Virus record (IMG/VR): IMGVR_UViG_3300042298_000794
Span: 1-43,957 of that record
DNA length: 43,957 bases
Strand: one strand, 5' to 3'
Source: a virus
Shown here: one piece after another, positions 31,982 to 40,025 of the stretch
How positions within the stretch are numbered: the first letter of the stretch is position 1
How the letters are laid out: each line of letters starts with the position of its first letter
Program-made: the position numbers and the translations under genes
The notes under the pieces: generated by a model
What the model saw: the letters and a program-made list of their open reading frames with translations, nothing else
Databases searched by the model: none
What the model was told of the DNA's origin: nothing

Positions 31982-33331
31982 TCAGTAAATCCGCACGCCG
32001 GTCGTGCGCCCAGCACCTGCGTGCAATGGGTTGAATTCACGCCAGACCAGGTAGCCCAGTGCGTCATTCATGTGGTCATGGCCGGCATCCTTGTCCGGGT
32101 CGCCCTTGTCGGTGTAGCACTGCAGCTCTAAGCATTCGATCAGCCGCTTGCAGCGCTGGTGGATGGTGAGCCTGACCTGACCCTTGCCGTTTTCCAGCAA
32201 AGCCTGAACAGCAGCCACGCGATCACGGACGGGAGGATTTGCACGTGGCGACTGGTTTGACATGCCGTAGGACTCCAGGATCTGGATGTCGGTCTGGCTT
32301 GCGTTGGTGCTGCGGTTGCCGCCGCTGGCATCTGGGTAGATGTAGATGCGCCGCTGCGGGTAACGCGCTTGGATCTCTTGCGCCAATGCGTCGGTGTCAT
32401 GAGCGCCGCTGATCTCATCAATCACTAGCAGGCTGCTGCCAGTGCGGATGCCGATCACGGCGGACATGTTGCCAACGTTGAAATCAACGCCAATGCGCAG
32501 CGGCTCGCGATCTAGGCCTGGCAGCTCAGCCACCACGTGCTTGTCGCGGCTGAAGCGGTCGTAGATGGTGCCAGTGGTGAGGTTGACGAACTCTCCATCC
32601 AAGTACGCCCGCAGCAGGTTTGGGTCGTAGTTGGCCTCTAGCCGCTCAATGAAGTCCGGCGGCAGGTGCGGGTTATCTGCTGACCGCATCTTGATGAGCT
32701 TGCGATCCGCACGCCCTTTGGCGTCCTCGCTGCCGAATGTGTTCCACATCCAGCGGAAACCCTCCGGCGTGGATGCAGCGCCAAACTGCCGCACGTTGCC
32801 GGAGCGCAAGCGGCCAAGGATCTTGGGGAATGCCTTGTTGGCGATAGATGGCGTCACTGTGTCAATCTCATCGGCCAGCACCCATGCAAGGTTCAAGCCG
32901 ATGATGCGGCTCCAGTTCTCAAAACTGCGGCACAGAATCTTGGTATCACCGCCTGGGAGGTGCAGCATGTATTCAGGCAACGGGCTCGCCCTGAATGTGT
33001 AGGGGATCTCATACGCCTCCAAGAACTGCTCAAAGTCGTTCTGCCAGATGTCGCGGATCAGCGGGCCAGTCGGCTCCATCACTGCACCGATGAAGCCTTG
33101 ATTGGCCGCGGCCAGCATCACCGCCTTAGCGCACAGCGCACGTGTTTTACCGGCGCCATAACCAGCTGAGATGCCAATGATCTGCGTGTCGCTGTCGTCT
33201 ACAAACGCAAGCTGGCCAGGGTGCAGATCAGCGCGGATGCGTTGCAGCAGATCGCCCGTGTCCTCTTGCGTTGCAACATCCATAAACCCAAGCAAGCTGC
33301 CGGGTTGGCAGATGCCGGCGAGCAAGCTCAT
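31982..33331 (-). CDS. terL: Terminase large subunit
   Basis: A 449-residue packaging motor. The ATPase carries Walker A 'GISAGYGAGKTRAL' (about residues 53-66) and Walker B 'WVLADEID' (about 155-162), with the coupling motif 'FGAASTPEG'. The C-terminal nuclease has 'RIGVDFNVG' (RNase H-like Asp) and later 'DHMNDALGYLVW'. It cuts concatemeric DNA and drives it into the head. The start overlaps the small-subunit stop (ATGA). Confidence 0.93.
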   Translation of the reverse strand: MSLLAGICQPGSLLGFMDVATQEDTGDLLQRIRADLHPGQLAFVDDSDTQIIGISAGYGAGKTRALCAKAVMLAAANQGFIGAVMEPTGPLIRDIWQNDFEQFLEAYEIPYTFRASPLPEYMLHLPGGDTKILCRSFENWSRIIGLNLAWVLADEIDTVTPSIANKAFPKILGRLRSGNVRQFGAASTPEGFRWMWNTFGSEDAKGRADRKLIKMRSADNPHLPPDFIERLEANYDPNLLRAYLDGEFVNLTTGTIYDRFSRDKHVVAELPGLDREPLRIGVDFNVGNMSAVIGIRTGSSLLVIDEISGAHDTDALAQEIQARYPQRRIYIYPDASGGNRSTNASQTDIQILESYGMSNQSPRANPPVRDRVAAVQALLENGKGQVRLTIHQRCKRLIECLELQCYTDKGDPDKDAGHDHMNDALGYLVWREFNPLHAGAGRTTGVRIY

Positions 33332-33651
33332 GACATCTCAAACCGCAACAGCTTGGCCTGATCTTCTAGCGCTTTGATTGCAATGCTGAGATTGCCTTTA
33401 GCGCGTGCTTCACGCTCATAATCCTGCAACCTTGCTAGTGCGGCTTGCAGCCATTGCGGACGCTCCAGCTCTGAGTCAAGGGCAATCAGCTTGCGCGCTT
33501 CCGCCATGTAATCGCGCACTTGGCGCTCGCTAACTCCCCACAGCTCGGAACCGTGTTGAACGATCTGATGGTGGCTGTGAGCACGCAGGATGAGGTCATA
33601 AACCACGTTGACGCGGTTCTGAATCTCATCCTTGGTGCTCTTCTTTGCCAC
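33328..33651 (-). CDS. terS: Terminase small subunit
   Basis: A 107-residue protein just upstream of the large subunit. 'VYDLILRAHSHHQIVQHGSE' and 'LWGVSERQVRDYMAEARKL' form the DNA-binding helix-turn-helix, followed by an oligomerisation helix pair ('LARLQDYEREARAKGNLSI', 'ALEDQAKLLRF'). It would select the packaging site. It lies 3 nt after the sliding clamp stop. Confidence 0.85.
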   Translation of the reverse strand: MAKKSTKDEIQNRVNVVYDLILRAHSHHQIVQHGSELWGVSERQVRDYMAEARKLIALDSELERPQWLQAALARLQDYEREARAKGNLSIAIKALEDQAKLLRFEMS

Positions 33652-33654
33652 GTA

Positions 33655-34695
33655 TTAGTTGCGGACTTGCACAGGCATTACCAGATAAGTTACACCGTCC
33701 ACGCCACTAGGTGTCAACACGACGGGTGTGGTTGCCGTATTGGCGTGCAGCGTGATGGCTTCTGCGGGCTTGAACGCCTTGATGCCATCTAGCAGGTAGT
33801 GGACGTTAAACGCCCACGCGCCATTGGCGGTGCCTTCCACCTTGAGCAACTCCTTGCCATTGTTGGCATCGGCTTCAGCAGTGATGGCGATGGTGCCACC
33901 TGCGGCTTCCAGCTTCACCACGGAGTTGTGCGCATCGGCAATGATGGCGACACGCTCCAGTGCACGGGTCAGACGGCGGCGGTCGGCGGTGATGGTGCTT
34001 TTGAACTCAGCGGGTACCAGCTTGGCCACGTCTGGGTAAGTGCCATCCATGATGCGGCTGTAGATGGTGATGCCGTCACCTGCGTCAATCACGGCTTGCC
34101 CTTTGGCAACGGCGATGGTCACCACGCGATCCTGCAGCAGGCGCATGGTGCTGGCGGGCAGCACGAGGTCTAGGCCATCTGGCAGATCAATGGCATAACG
34201 CATCAAGCGATGCCCGTCAGTGGCCTCCATGTGGCCGCTGCCGAGGTGAATGCCTTGGAGCATCTGCTTGCTGGCGTCGGTGCTGGCAGCTGCCATGCAG
34301 GCACGGATTCCAGCGGATAGGTGCAGCTCGCTCGTAGCAGCGTCCACAACCGGCAGCGCGGGGTAATCCGCCGCATCAGCCGCTGCAAGCCCGTAGGAGC
34401 CCGCAGAAGCGGTCAGAGCGCCATCTGCAAGGGTCAGAGCCTCATCGCCGTCAAAGCGGCTCACAAGGCCAGCCAGCAGCCGATACGGCAGCGCTACAGC
34501 GCCATCGGTGTCCACTGCGGCTGGAATGGTGACGGTAATGCCGAGGTCAAGGTTGAAGCCGGTGACGGTCATGGCGCCACCAGCGGCTTGGATCAGGCAG
34601 CAATCAAGGATCGGATGGCTGCTGCGATGACCAACGGCTGGCGCGATGGTGCGCAGCGCGTGATCGAGATCAGCTTGGCAGGTGACGGCTTTCAT
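33655..34695 (-). CDS. dnaN: DNA polymerase III beta subunit-like sliding clamp
   Basis: A 346-residue protein with the three-domain clamp pattern: 'LRTIAPAVGHRSSHPILDCC' in domain 1, 'MLQGIHLGSGHMEATDGHRL' in domain 2 (the ATDGHRL signature) and the C-terminal 'DGVTYLVMPVQVRN', which corresponds to the bacterial 'YLVMPMRL' end that binds clamp partners. It would ring DNA and tether polymerase. It is slightly shorter than bacterial clamps (about 366-380 residues). No phage replicative polymerase is visible, so it probably serves host polymerase or other clamp users. Confidence 0.9.
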   Translation of the reverse strand: MKAVTCQADLDHALRTIAPAVGHRSSHPILDCCLIQAAGGAMTVTGFNLDLGITVTIPAAVDTDGAVALPYRLLAGLVSRFDGDEALTLADGALTASAGSYGLAAADAADYPALPVVDAATSELHLSAGIRACMAAASTDASKQMLQGIHLGSGHMEATDGHRLMRYAIDLPDGLDLVLPASTMRLLQDRVVTIAVAKGQAVIDAGDGITIYSRIMDGTYPDVAKLVPAEFKSTITADRRRLTRALERVAIIADAHNSVVKLEAAGGTIAITAEADANNGKELLKVEGTANGAWAFNVHYLLDGIKAFKPAEAITLHANTATTPVVLTPSGVDGVTYLVMPVQVRN

Positions 34696-34901
34696 TTGAC
34701 GGTGGCGGCAGTGACGAGGCTGGTGATGATGCGTTCGTAATCAGCGGCGAAGCTATCCACAAGCTCCATGGGTAGCGGTACGCCGTCATCAATGGCGTTG
34801 TCGGCAATGGCTGCGGCGTACGCCACTGCTTGGGTCATGGTCTCATGCAGCCGATTGATCACCGGTTGCTGCTTGGCTGGAATGTGAATGAGCGATGACA
34901 T
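34692..34901 (-). CDS. 69-residue helical hypothetical protein
   Basis: A small acidic-helical protein from ATG 34901 ('MSSLIHIPAKQQPVINRLHE', 'MELVDSFAADYERIITSLVT'). It overlaps the RHH-like gene upstream (59 nt) and the clamp start by 4 nt. A longer start at 34919 is possible. Function unknown; association with the clamp is suggested only by adjacency. Confidence 0.6.
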   Translation of the reverse strand: MSSLIHIPAKQQPVINRLHETMTQAVAYAAAIADNAIDDGVPLPMELVDSFAADYERIITSLVTAATVK

Positions 34902-35124
34902 ATGCAACGAGAGTTTCAACGTGACGGCGGTTCAGGTCACCACGCATGAAGGCGCAGGCGTCCGCCACCAGCGCATGGTAAGCCGCCGTGGTCAATCCTG
35001 CAACAACCCCACCGCTCAAAGCACGCTGCCGGATCAGGTGCGCGCGCGGGATGCCATGTGCTGCTGCTTCAGCGTTCAACCGCGCCAGGTCGTCAGCGGT
35101 GACATTGATCTTGATTTCGGGCAT
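34843..35124 (-). CDS. RHH-like small DNA-binding protein
   Basis: A 93-residue protein. The N-terminal 'MPEIKINVTADDLARLNAEA' and 'HGIPRAHLIRQRAL' fit a ribbon-helix-helix fold: one strand followed by two helices. The C-terminal part is helical with two His-rich spots. It lies next to the repeat-rich gap 35165-35386, making it a candidate binder of those repeats (inference). Confidence 0.65.
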   Translation of the reverse strand: MPEIKINVTADDLARLNAEAAAHGIPRAHLIRQRALSGGVVAGLTTAAYHALVADACAFMRGDLNRRHVETLVAYVIAHSHSSQAATGDQSAA

Positions 35125-35164
35125 TCAGTGGTTCCAATCGAGGCGGAGCATAGGCAAAAAGCGG

Positions 35165-35386
35165 CGTCCTAACGCAGTTTGCGGGGTTCGGACGGTGAGA
35201 CGCCTTGCGGCCACTGGGCTTGTCCTACCGTCCTACCGTCCTAACCTCTTAATAAAATGGGATAAAGAGGGGGAGGGGGAGGGGGATTAGGAAACTCTTA
35301 AACCCTATGTAGGACCAGACGGGGATAGGACGGCTCAAAACCCAGTCACCGCAATGGATCTCGCCGTCCGCACCCACTTAGGACGG
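35165..35386. other. Candidate replication origin: TAGGA(C) repeats and AT-rich core
   Basis: The 253-base gap 35125-35377 has no gene. The word TAGGA(C) appears four times on the minus strand (35167-35171, 35223-35227, 35231-35235, 35239-35243; the last two are exact 8-base tandem units CCGTCCTA) and four times on the plus strand (35288, 35310, 35326, 35379). Between them is an A/T-rich segment inside a CCTCTT/AAGAGG inverted repeat and a purine run with three G5 tracts plus a GGG, able to form a quadruplex. It lies between PrimPol and an RHH gene. Confidence 0.55.
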
Positions 35387-37444
35387 GGCGTAGTGCCAGC
35401 GTCTCTTGCCTGTCGCCTCTCGTTTGCGGACCAACCCGAGATCCTTGAGAATCGCGGCCACCTGCATCTGATCCGACCGGTTCTGGCGCTCCAGTGGCTT
35501 TTTGATTCCGTTAGTAAGAACGTCCTCAATCGTGAGCACATCACTAGAACGCCTGCGGGCAAGGTATTCCTCAATGGCACTACGCCATGGCGAGTCAATC
35601 ACGTAGTTATCATTCTCTTCGGTCACCTTGACTTCCATCTCAACAGGTAGCCGGTTAGTCTCACCTGCCCTGCAGGCATGTACAACGGCGGACCAAATCG
35701 CATCGCGTTCAAGCATTAGCGAAGCGGTATCAATTTGGTCCTGCTGCGTCTTAGTGGTCGGGATGACCCAGAAGCGGCGGTTGCCGGTTTCATCCACTAG
35801 AAACCCAGTGGTTTTATTAGTTGTGCCAACGATGATGCCACGCCTTGGGAATGACTCAACTTCCTTGCCATAGGGCACGCGCATTAGATCAATAGCCTGC
35901 GAAAGAAAGGCTTTTACCTGTCCGGCATGACGCCTACCTGTGATGTGGTCAAGCTCCGCCCATTCCATCATCCACGACCGATGGAGCACCATCACGTCGT
36001 CTTTGGTTGAGATGTCACCGAGTGCATCCGAGAAGAACGGGCCACCTAGGCAACCCCAAAAGCTGGACTTGTAGGCACCTTGATCGCCCATCAATACGCA
36101 GGCGGTGTCGTGCTTGCAGCCAGGATTGAAGGCACGCGCCACAGCACCGATCAGCGTGCGCTTGAGCATCTCGTCATAGATGGTCGGCTCTGGCAGCGCG
36201 GCATCACACGGCCGTAGGTAAGCGGTGGCCAGCCTGTCGATGTAGGTCGGCGCAACATGGTCAGCGCAGTGTTCCAAGTAAAGGCGCACCGGGTCGTATG
36301 GCTTCTCGCTTGCCACTTGGACCAAGCAATCAATGGCAAGCTCCTTGCCGACCTTGTAGCCCTGCTCTGCCAGCTTGAGGTAATAGCGGTCGACGCCTTC
36401 GATCACTTGGTTATCGACCTCGATCTGCTGCGTAAAGATGTTGAGCCTGATGTCGCCGGCATTGCGACGCAGGTACTCCAGCAACTCGGCGGCCTCTAGC
36501 TTTTGCGGGCTGCCGCCTACTGGCGCACGTCCACCAGGCCGTGGTTCGGGTTCAGCGGTGCGGCCACCAGCCTCACGCCGTATCGGGTTGGCGCTACGCC
36601 ATCCGTCTTTCTTGGCCATGTCGCCAAGGGTGCCGAGCGTGATGCCGGATTTCTTAAAGCTCCGCCATTTGCGTTGGCAGTCGCTGGGTTTGTGCTTAGC
36701 GGACTGCGCCGACCACTGCTCCCATTGATCGAGCAGGCTGTCATCACCGACGCTGTGAAGCGACATGCCAACCGCAAGCCAGTCGTCGTAGTCGTCAGCG
36801 CGGTTGGCATCCAATGCGGCGAGGTATGACCGCGCGCGATCTGCATCGCCCTGCGGGTCAGGCAGCTGGACTAGCTCGGCGCGCACCGGCTGCGGCTGCG
36901 GTCTGAGCATCCGCTCAATCAATCCAAGCGGCGCTTCTGCTATGTCGCGGTCGCCTGGCCCATGACCTGGCACCCAGTAGTAGCCGGTGGTTTGCGGGTG
37001 CGCACCGGCTACGACGGACTGGCAGCCGTTCCAGCGCAACTCCACTTGCTCGGCCTTGCCGTCGTCATCAATGACGCCGGTCTTGTATTTGCGCGTGGCG
37101 ATCGCATCCCAGTACTGCTCAGGCACGCGGTAGATGATTTGCATCCGGCCATCGCGGCCTGATTTGACCACCCAGCTGCGCGGCAGGGATGACAGCGGCA
37201 GATCCCACTCGGCTAGGAGCGTGCTGGCTGACTTGCCGTCGTGGTCCAAAAACAACAGACCACCAGACGGCACGCCGCAGCAAACACCAATGGCACGCGC
37301 GCGACCGCTGCTCAGTTCGGCCAGCAGCGCATCCTTATCAAGTGGGTTGTCTTGCCATGCCGGCTGATACGGGCGCTTTTGGCCATCAACAGCGACATAA
37401 CCCCAGTCGTCGGGCAGGCGGGCCAATTCTTGCTGCAGGCTCAC
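35378..37444 (-). CDS. PrimPol-VapE replicase (primase-polymerase with VirE/D5-like helicase)
   Basis: A 688-residue replication protein from GTG 37444. The N-terminal bifunctional primase-polymerase domain (residues about 5-175) has the metal motif 'GGLLFLDHDG' (DhD at 67-69), 'WVVKSGRDGRMQIIYR' and 'VELRWNGCQSVVAGAHPQTT'. The C-terminal VapE/VirE ATPase has Walker A 'LMGDQGAYKSSFWG', 'WMMEWAELDHITG' and 'VGTTNKTTGFLVDETGNRRF'. It likely primes and unwinds phage DNA. The start overlaps the RHH stop (GTGA). Confidence 0.9.
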   Translation of the reverse strand: MSLQQELARLPDDWGYVAVDGQKRPYQPAWQDNPLDKDALLAELSSGRARAIGVCCGVPSGGLLFLDHDGKSASTLLAEWDLPLSSLPRSWVVKSGRDGRMQIIYRVPEQYWDAIATRKYKTGVIDDDGKAEQVELRWNGCQSVVAGAHPQTTGYYWVPGHGPGDRDIAEAPLGLIERMLRPQPQPVRAELVQLPDPQGDADRARSYLAALDANRADDYDDWLAVGMSLHSVGDDSLLDQWEQWSAQSAKHKPSDCQRKWRSFKKSGITLGTLGDMAKKDGWRSANPIRREAGGRTAEPEPRPGGRAPVGGSPQKLEAAELLEYLRRNAGDIRLNIFTQQIEVDNQVIEGVDRYYLKLAEQGYKVGKELAIDCLVQVASEKPYDPVRLYLEHCADHVAPTYIDRLATAYLRPCDAALPEPTIYDEMLKRTLIGAVARAFNPGCKHDTACVLMGDQGAYKSSFWGCLGGPFFSDALGDISTKDDVMVLHRSWMMEWAELDHITGRRHAGQVKAFLSQAIDLMRVPYGKEVESFPRRGIIVGTTNKTTGFLVDETGNRRFWVIPTTKTQQDQIDTASLMLERDAIWSAVVHACRAGETNRLPVEMEVKVTEENDNYVIDSPWRSAIEEYLARRRSSDVLTIEDVLTNGIKKPLERQNRSDQMQVAAILKDLGLVRKREATGKRRWHYAPS

Positions 37445-37578
37445 TTGGACTCCTTGAGTGCCTGCTCCAGCAGCAGTCGGATGGCGGTGGCGCGGTTCAT
37501 GCGATCACCACGCCAATAATCCAGTTGCCGCAATAGGTCTGGAGTCAGGCGTATATGCGTTGGATGGCTAAGGCGCAC
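37441..37578 (-). CDS. 45-residue ribbon-helix-helix regulator
   Basis: A tiny gene from GTG 37578. It reads 'MRLSHPTHIRLTPDLLRQLD' and 'NRATAIRLLLEQALKESK', the strand-helix-helix pattern of CopG/Arc-type repressors. A stop lies one codon upstream of the chosen region, fixing the start. It is first in the PrimPol operon and sits beside a 36-bp palindrome (37595-37630), its likely operator. Such proteins bind palindromes as dimers and repress their own promoter. Confidence 0.75.
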   Translation of the reverse strand: MRLSHPTHIRLTPDLLRQLDYWRGDRMNRATAIRLLLEQALKESK

Positions 37579-37594
37579 TGGTTTCGACTACAGG

Positions 37595-37630
37595 CTTGCA
37601 AAGCGTAGCAACAGCTGCTACGGTTGCAAG
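37595..37630. promoter_or_regulatory. Palindromic bidirectional promoter/operator at the genome pivot
   Basis: CTTGCAA-N3-GTAGCA-N5-TGCTAC-N2-TTGCAAG is an almost perfect inverted repeat. It gives a plus promoter TTGCAA (37596-37601)-N17-TACGGT (37619-37624) towards the helicase-methyltransferase, and a minus promoter TTGCAA (37629-37624)-N16-TACGCT (37607-37602) towards the RHH-PrimPol operon. The untranslated leaders would be only about 15 bases each. The palindrome can also serve as the operator of the RHH protein. Confidence 0.7.
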
Positions 37631-37645
37631 TGGCTGCACACTGCC

Positions 37646-39904
37646 ATGACCTACCAAGACTTCCTAGCTTCCAAATCCACTGCAGCACCTGTTGCCGGCT
37701 TTGACCCGCAGCAGTTCACCGCGCCGCTGTTCCCGTTTCAGCGGGACATCGTGACCATGGCTTGCCGCGTTGGCAAGTTCTGTATCTGGGCCGACTGCGG
37801 CATGGGCAAAACCGCCATGCAGCTTGAGTGGGCGCATCAGGTGCATCAGCACACTGGCGCCAACGTGCTAGTGCTGGCACCGCTTGCCGTTGCACATCAG
37901 ACCGTGCGCGAGGGCAGCAAGTTCGGCATCCCATGCGCGTTCGCTGCCACGCAGGCCGAGGTCAAGCCCGGCATCACGATCACCAACTACGAGAAGCTGA
38001 GCCACTTCGACCCATCCGCCTTCGATGGCGTGGTGCTGGATGAGAGCAGCATCCTCAAGGCATACACCGGCAAGATCCGCAACCAGATCATCGAGTCATT
38101 CAGCCTCACTCCATTCCGCCTGGCCTGCTCCGCCACGCCAGCACCCAATGACCACATGGAGCTTGGTAACCATGCCGAGTTCATCGGCGTGATGACCCGC
38201 ACTGAGATGCTGGCCATGTTCTTTGTGCATGACGGCGGCGACACTGCTAAGTGGCGGCTCAAGGGTCACGCGCGGGACAAGTTCTGGGAGTGGGTCTGCA
38301 GCTGGGCAGTCACGATCCGCAAGCCATCAGACCTTGGCTACGACGATGGCAGCTTCATCCTGCCGGCACTGCAGATCCAAGACTGCACGGTCGAGACACC
38401 ACGCGAGGCAACAGCAGGTGATGACGGCCAGATGGCGCTATTTGCCATGGAGGCCCGCACGCTTAACGATCAACGCAAGGTGCGCAAGGCATCACTCAGC
38501 CTCCGCGTTGCAGCCGCTGCCAAGCTCGCCAACAGCAACACCGAGCAGTGGTTGATCTGGTGTGACCTGAACGATGAATCAAAGGCGCTTACTGCTGCCA
38601 TTGATGGCGCGGTTGAGGTGTCAGGCAGCGACAGCGACGACCACAAGCGGCAGGCCGCCATTGACTTCCAAGACGGCAAGATTCGCGTACTGGTCAGCAA
38701 GCCGAGCATCTTTGGCTTTGGCCTCAACTTCCAGCGCTGCCACAACGTCGCATTTGTTGGCTTGAGTCACAGCTATGAGGCTTTTTATCAAGCCATCCGT
38801 AGGTGCTGGCGGTTTGGGCAAGAGCAACCCGTCAACGCTCACATCATCTACGACGTGGCTGAAGGTCGCGTGATCGACAACATCCGCCGCAAGGAAGCGG
38901 ACAGCATCCAAATGGCTCAATCAATGGTTGAAATCATGAAGCAACAAACAATGGAGCAACTCAAAAAGATCCAACGCCAAGTGGCGCCGCACATCACTGA
39001 GCACAAGTCCGGTGATGGATGGGATATGTATATGGGCGATTGCGTGGAGAGCATCAAGCAGCTCGACAGTAACTCCATCCACTACAGCATTTTCAGCCCG
39101 CCGTTTGCGTCGCTCTACACCTACAGCAACAGCGACCGCGATATGGGCAACAGCCGCACTGAGCAGGAGTTCTTTGATCACTTTGGATTCCTTGCCAGCG
39201 AGCTGCATCGCGTGATGATGCCTGGCCGGTTGATCAGCTTCCACTGCATGAACCTGCCCAGCAGCAAAGAACGCGATGGTTTCATCGGTGTGAAGGATTT
39301 CCGCGGCGATATGCTGCGCATCTTCCAGGCTGCTGGTTTTGTCTTTCATAGCGAGGTGTGCATCTGGAAGGATCCCGTCACCGCAATGCAGCGCACCAAG
39401 GCAATCGGCCTGCTGCATAAGCAAGTGCGTAAGGATTCAGCACTCAGCCGCCAGGGCATCCCTGACTACCTCGTGACCGTGCGCAAGCTGGGCGACAACC
39501 CAGAGCCGGTGGCTGGCCCGTTCACGGAGTTTGCTGGTGAGAACCCGCCAGCCAAAAGCGGCGACCCGATTAAGGACTCGATCAACATCTGGCAGCGTTA
39601 CGCCAGCCCGGTGTGGATGGACATCAACCCATCCGACACGCTGCAATACCGCAGCGCACGCGCCAATGAGGATGAGCGTCACATCTGCCCGCTGCAACTT
39701 GAGGTGATCCGCCGCGGCCTACAGCTATGGAGCAACCCTGGCGACGTGGTGCTCAGCCCATTCGCCGGCATCGGCAGCGAGGGTTACTGCAGCATCCAAG
39801 CCGGGCGCCAATTTGTCGGCTTTGAGCTGAAGCCTTCGTATTTCAACTGCGCGGTCAAGAACCTGGTTGAGGTGGCCAGCAACCGTCAGGGGGAGCTGGT
39901 GTGA
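37646..39904 (+). CDS. SNF2-like helicase fused to DNA methyltransferase
   Basis: A 752-residue fusion. The helicase half (residues 1-450) has Walker A 'DCGMGKTAMQ' (51-57), a DESS box (132-135) in place of DEAH, 'SATP' (162-165) and motif VI 'QAIRRCWRFGQ' (382-392). The methyltransferase half has the catalytic SPPF (484-487) and the AdoMet motif 'LSPFAGIGSEGY' (703-714), with SPPF before the AdoMet motif as in the beta group. It would methylate an amino group on adenine or cytosine; the target site is unknown. No nuclease domain is visible. It is the first gene of the plus arm. Confidence 0.88.
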   Translation: MTYQDFLASKSTAAPVAGFDPQQFTAPLFPFQRDIVTMACRVGKFCIWADCGMGKTAMQLEWAHQVHQHTGANVLVLAPLAVAHQTVREGSKFGIPCAFAATQAEVKPGITITNYEKLSHFDPSAFDGVVLDESSILKAYTGKIRNQIIESFSLTPFRLACSATPAPNDHMELGNHAEFIGVMTRTEMLAMFFVHDGGDTAKWRLKGHARDKFWEWVCSWAVTIRKPSDLGYDDGSFILPALQIQDCTVETPREATAGDDGQMALFAMEARTLNDQRKVRKASLSLRVAAAAKLANSNTEQWLIWCDLNDESKALTAAIDGAVEVSGSDSDDHKRQAAIDFQDGKIRVLVSKPSIFGFGLNFQRCHNVAFVGLSHSYEAFYQAIRRCWRFGQEQPVNAHIIYDVAEGRVIDNIRRKEADSIQMAQSMVEIMKQQTMEQLKKIQRQVAPHITEHKSGDGWDMYMGDCVESIKQLDSNSIHYSIFSPPFASLYTYSNSDRDMGNSRTEQEFFDHFGFLASELHRVMMPGRLISFHCMNLPSSKERDGFIGVKDFRGDMLRIFQAAGFVFHSEVCIWKDPVTAMQRTKAIGLLHKQVRKDSALSRQGIPDYLVTVRKLGDNPEPVAGPFTEFAGENPPAKSGDPIKDSINIWQRYASPVWMDINPSDTLQYRSARANEDERHICPLQLEVIRRGLQLWSNPGDVVLSPFAGIGSEGYCSIQAGRQFVGFELKPSYFNCAVKNLVEVASNRQGELV

Positions 39905-40020
39905 GCAATCAATCGTTGACGCAAAACTGCTCAGAAGCAAAGATCAACATGATGCACAGATGGCTTTCAATGTGGCGGCGTTGTTATTTGCCAGATGAAC
40001 CGAATTACGAAAGTCATTGA
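39901..40020 (+). CDS. 39-residue hypothetical protein
   Basis: A short frame from GTG 39901 that overlaps the preceding stop (GTGA) and ends just before the RadD-like start. It contains 'MMHRWLSMWRRCYLPDEPN', a Trp/Arg-rich helix. It is plausible because of the tight coupling on both sides, but the short length makes it uncertain. Confidence 0.4.
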   Translation: MSNQSLTQNCSEAKINMMHRWLSMWRRCYLPDEPNYESH

Positions 40021-40025
40021 ATCCA

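Noticed and set aside
35270-35290. A CRISPR-like repeat
   Set aside because: The tandem units are only 8 bases long with no spacers; they fit iterons or protein-binding sites better.
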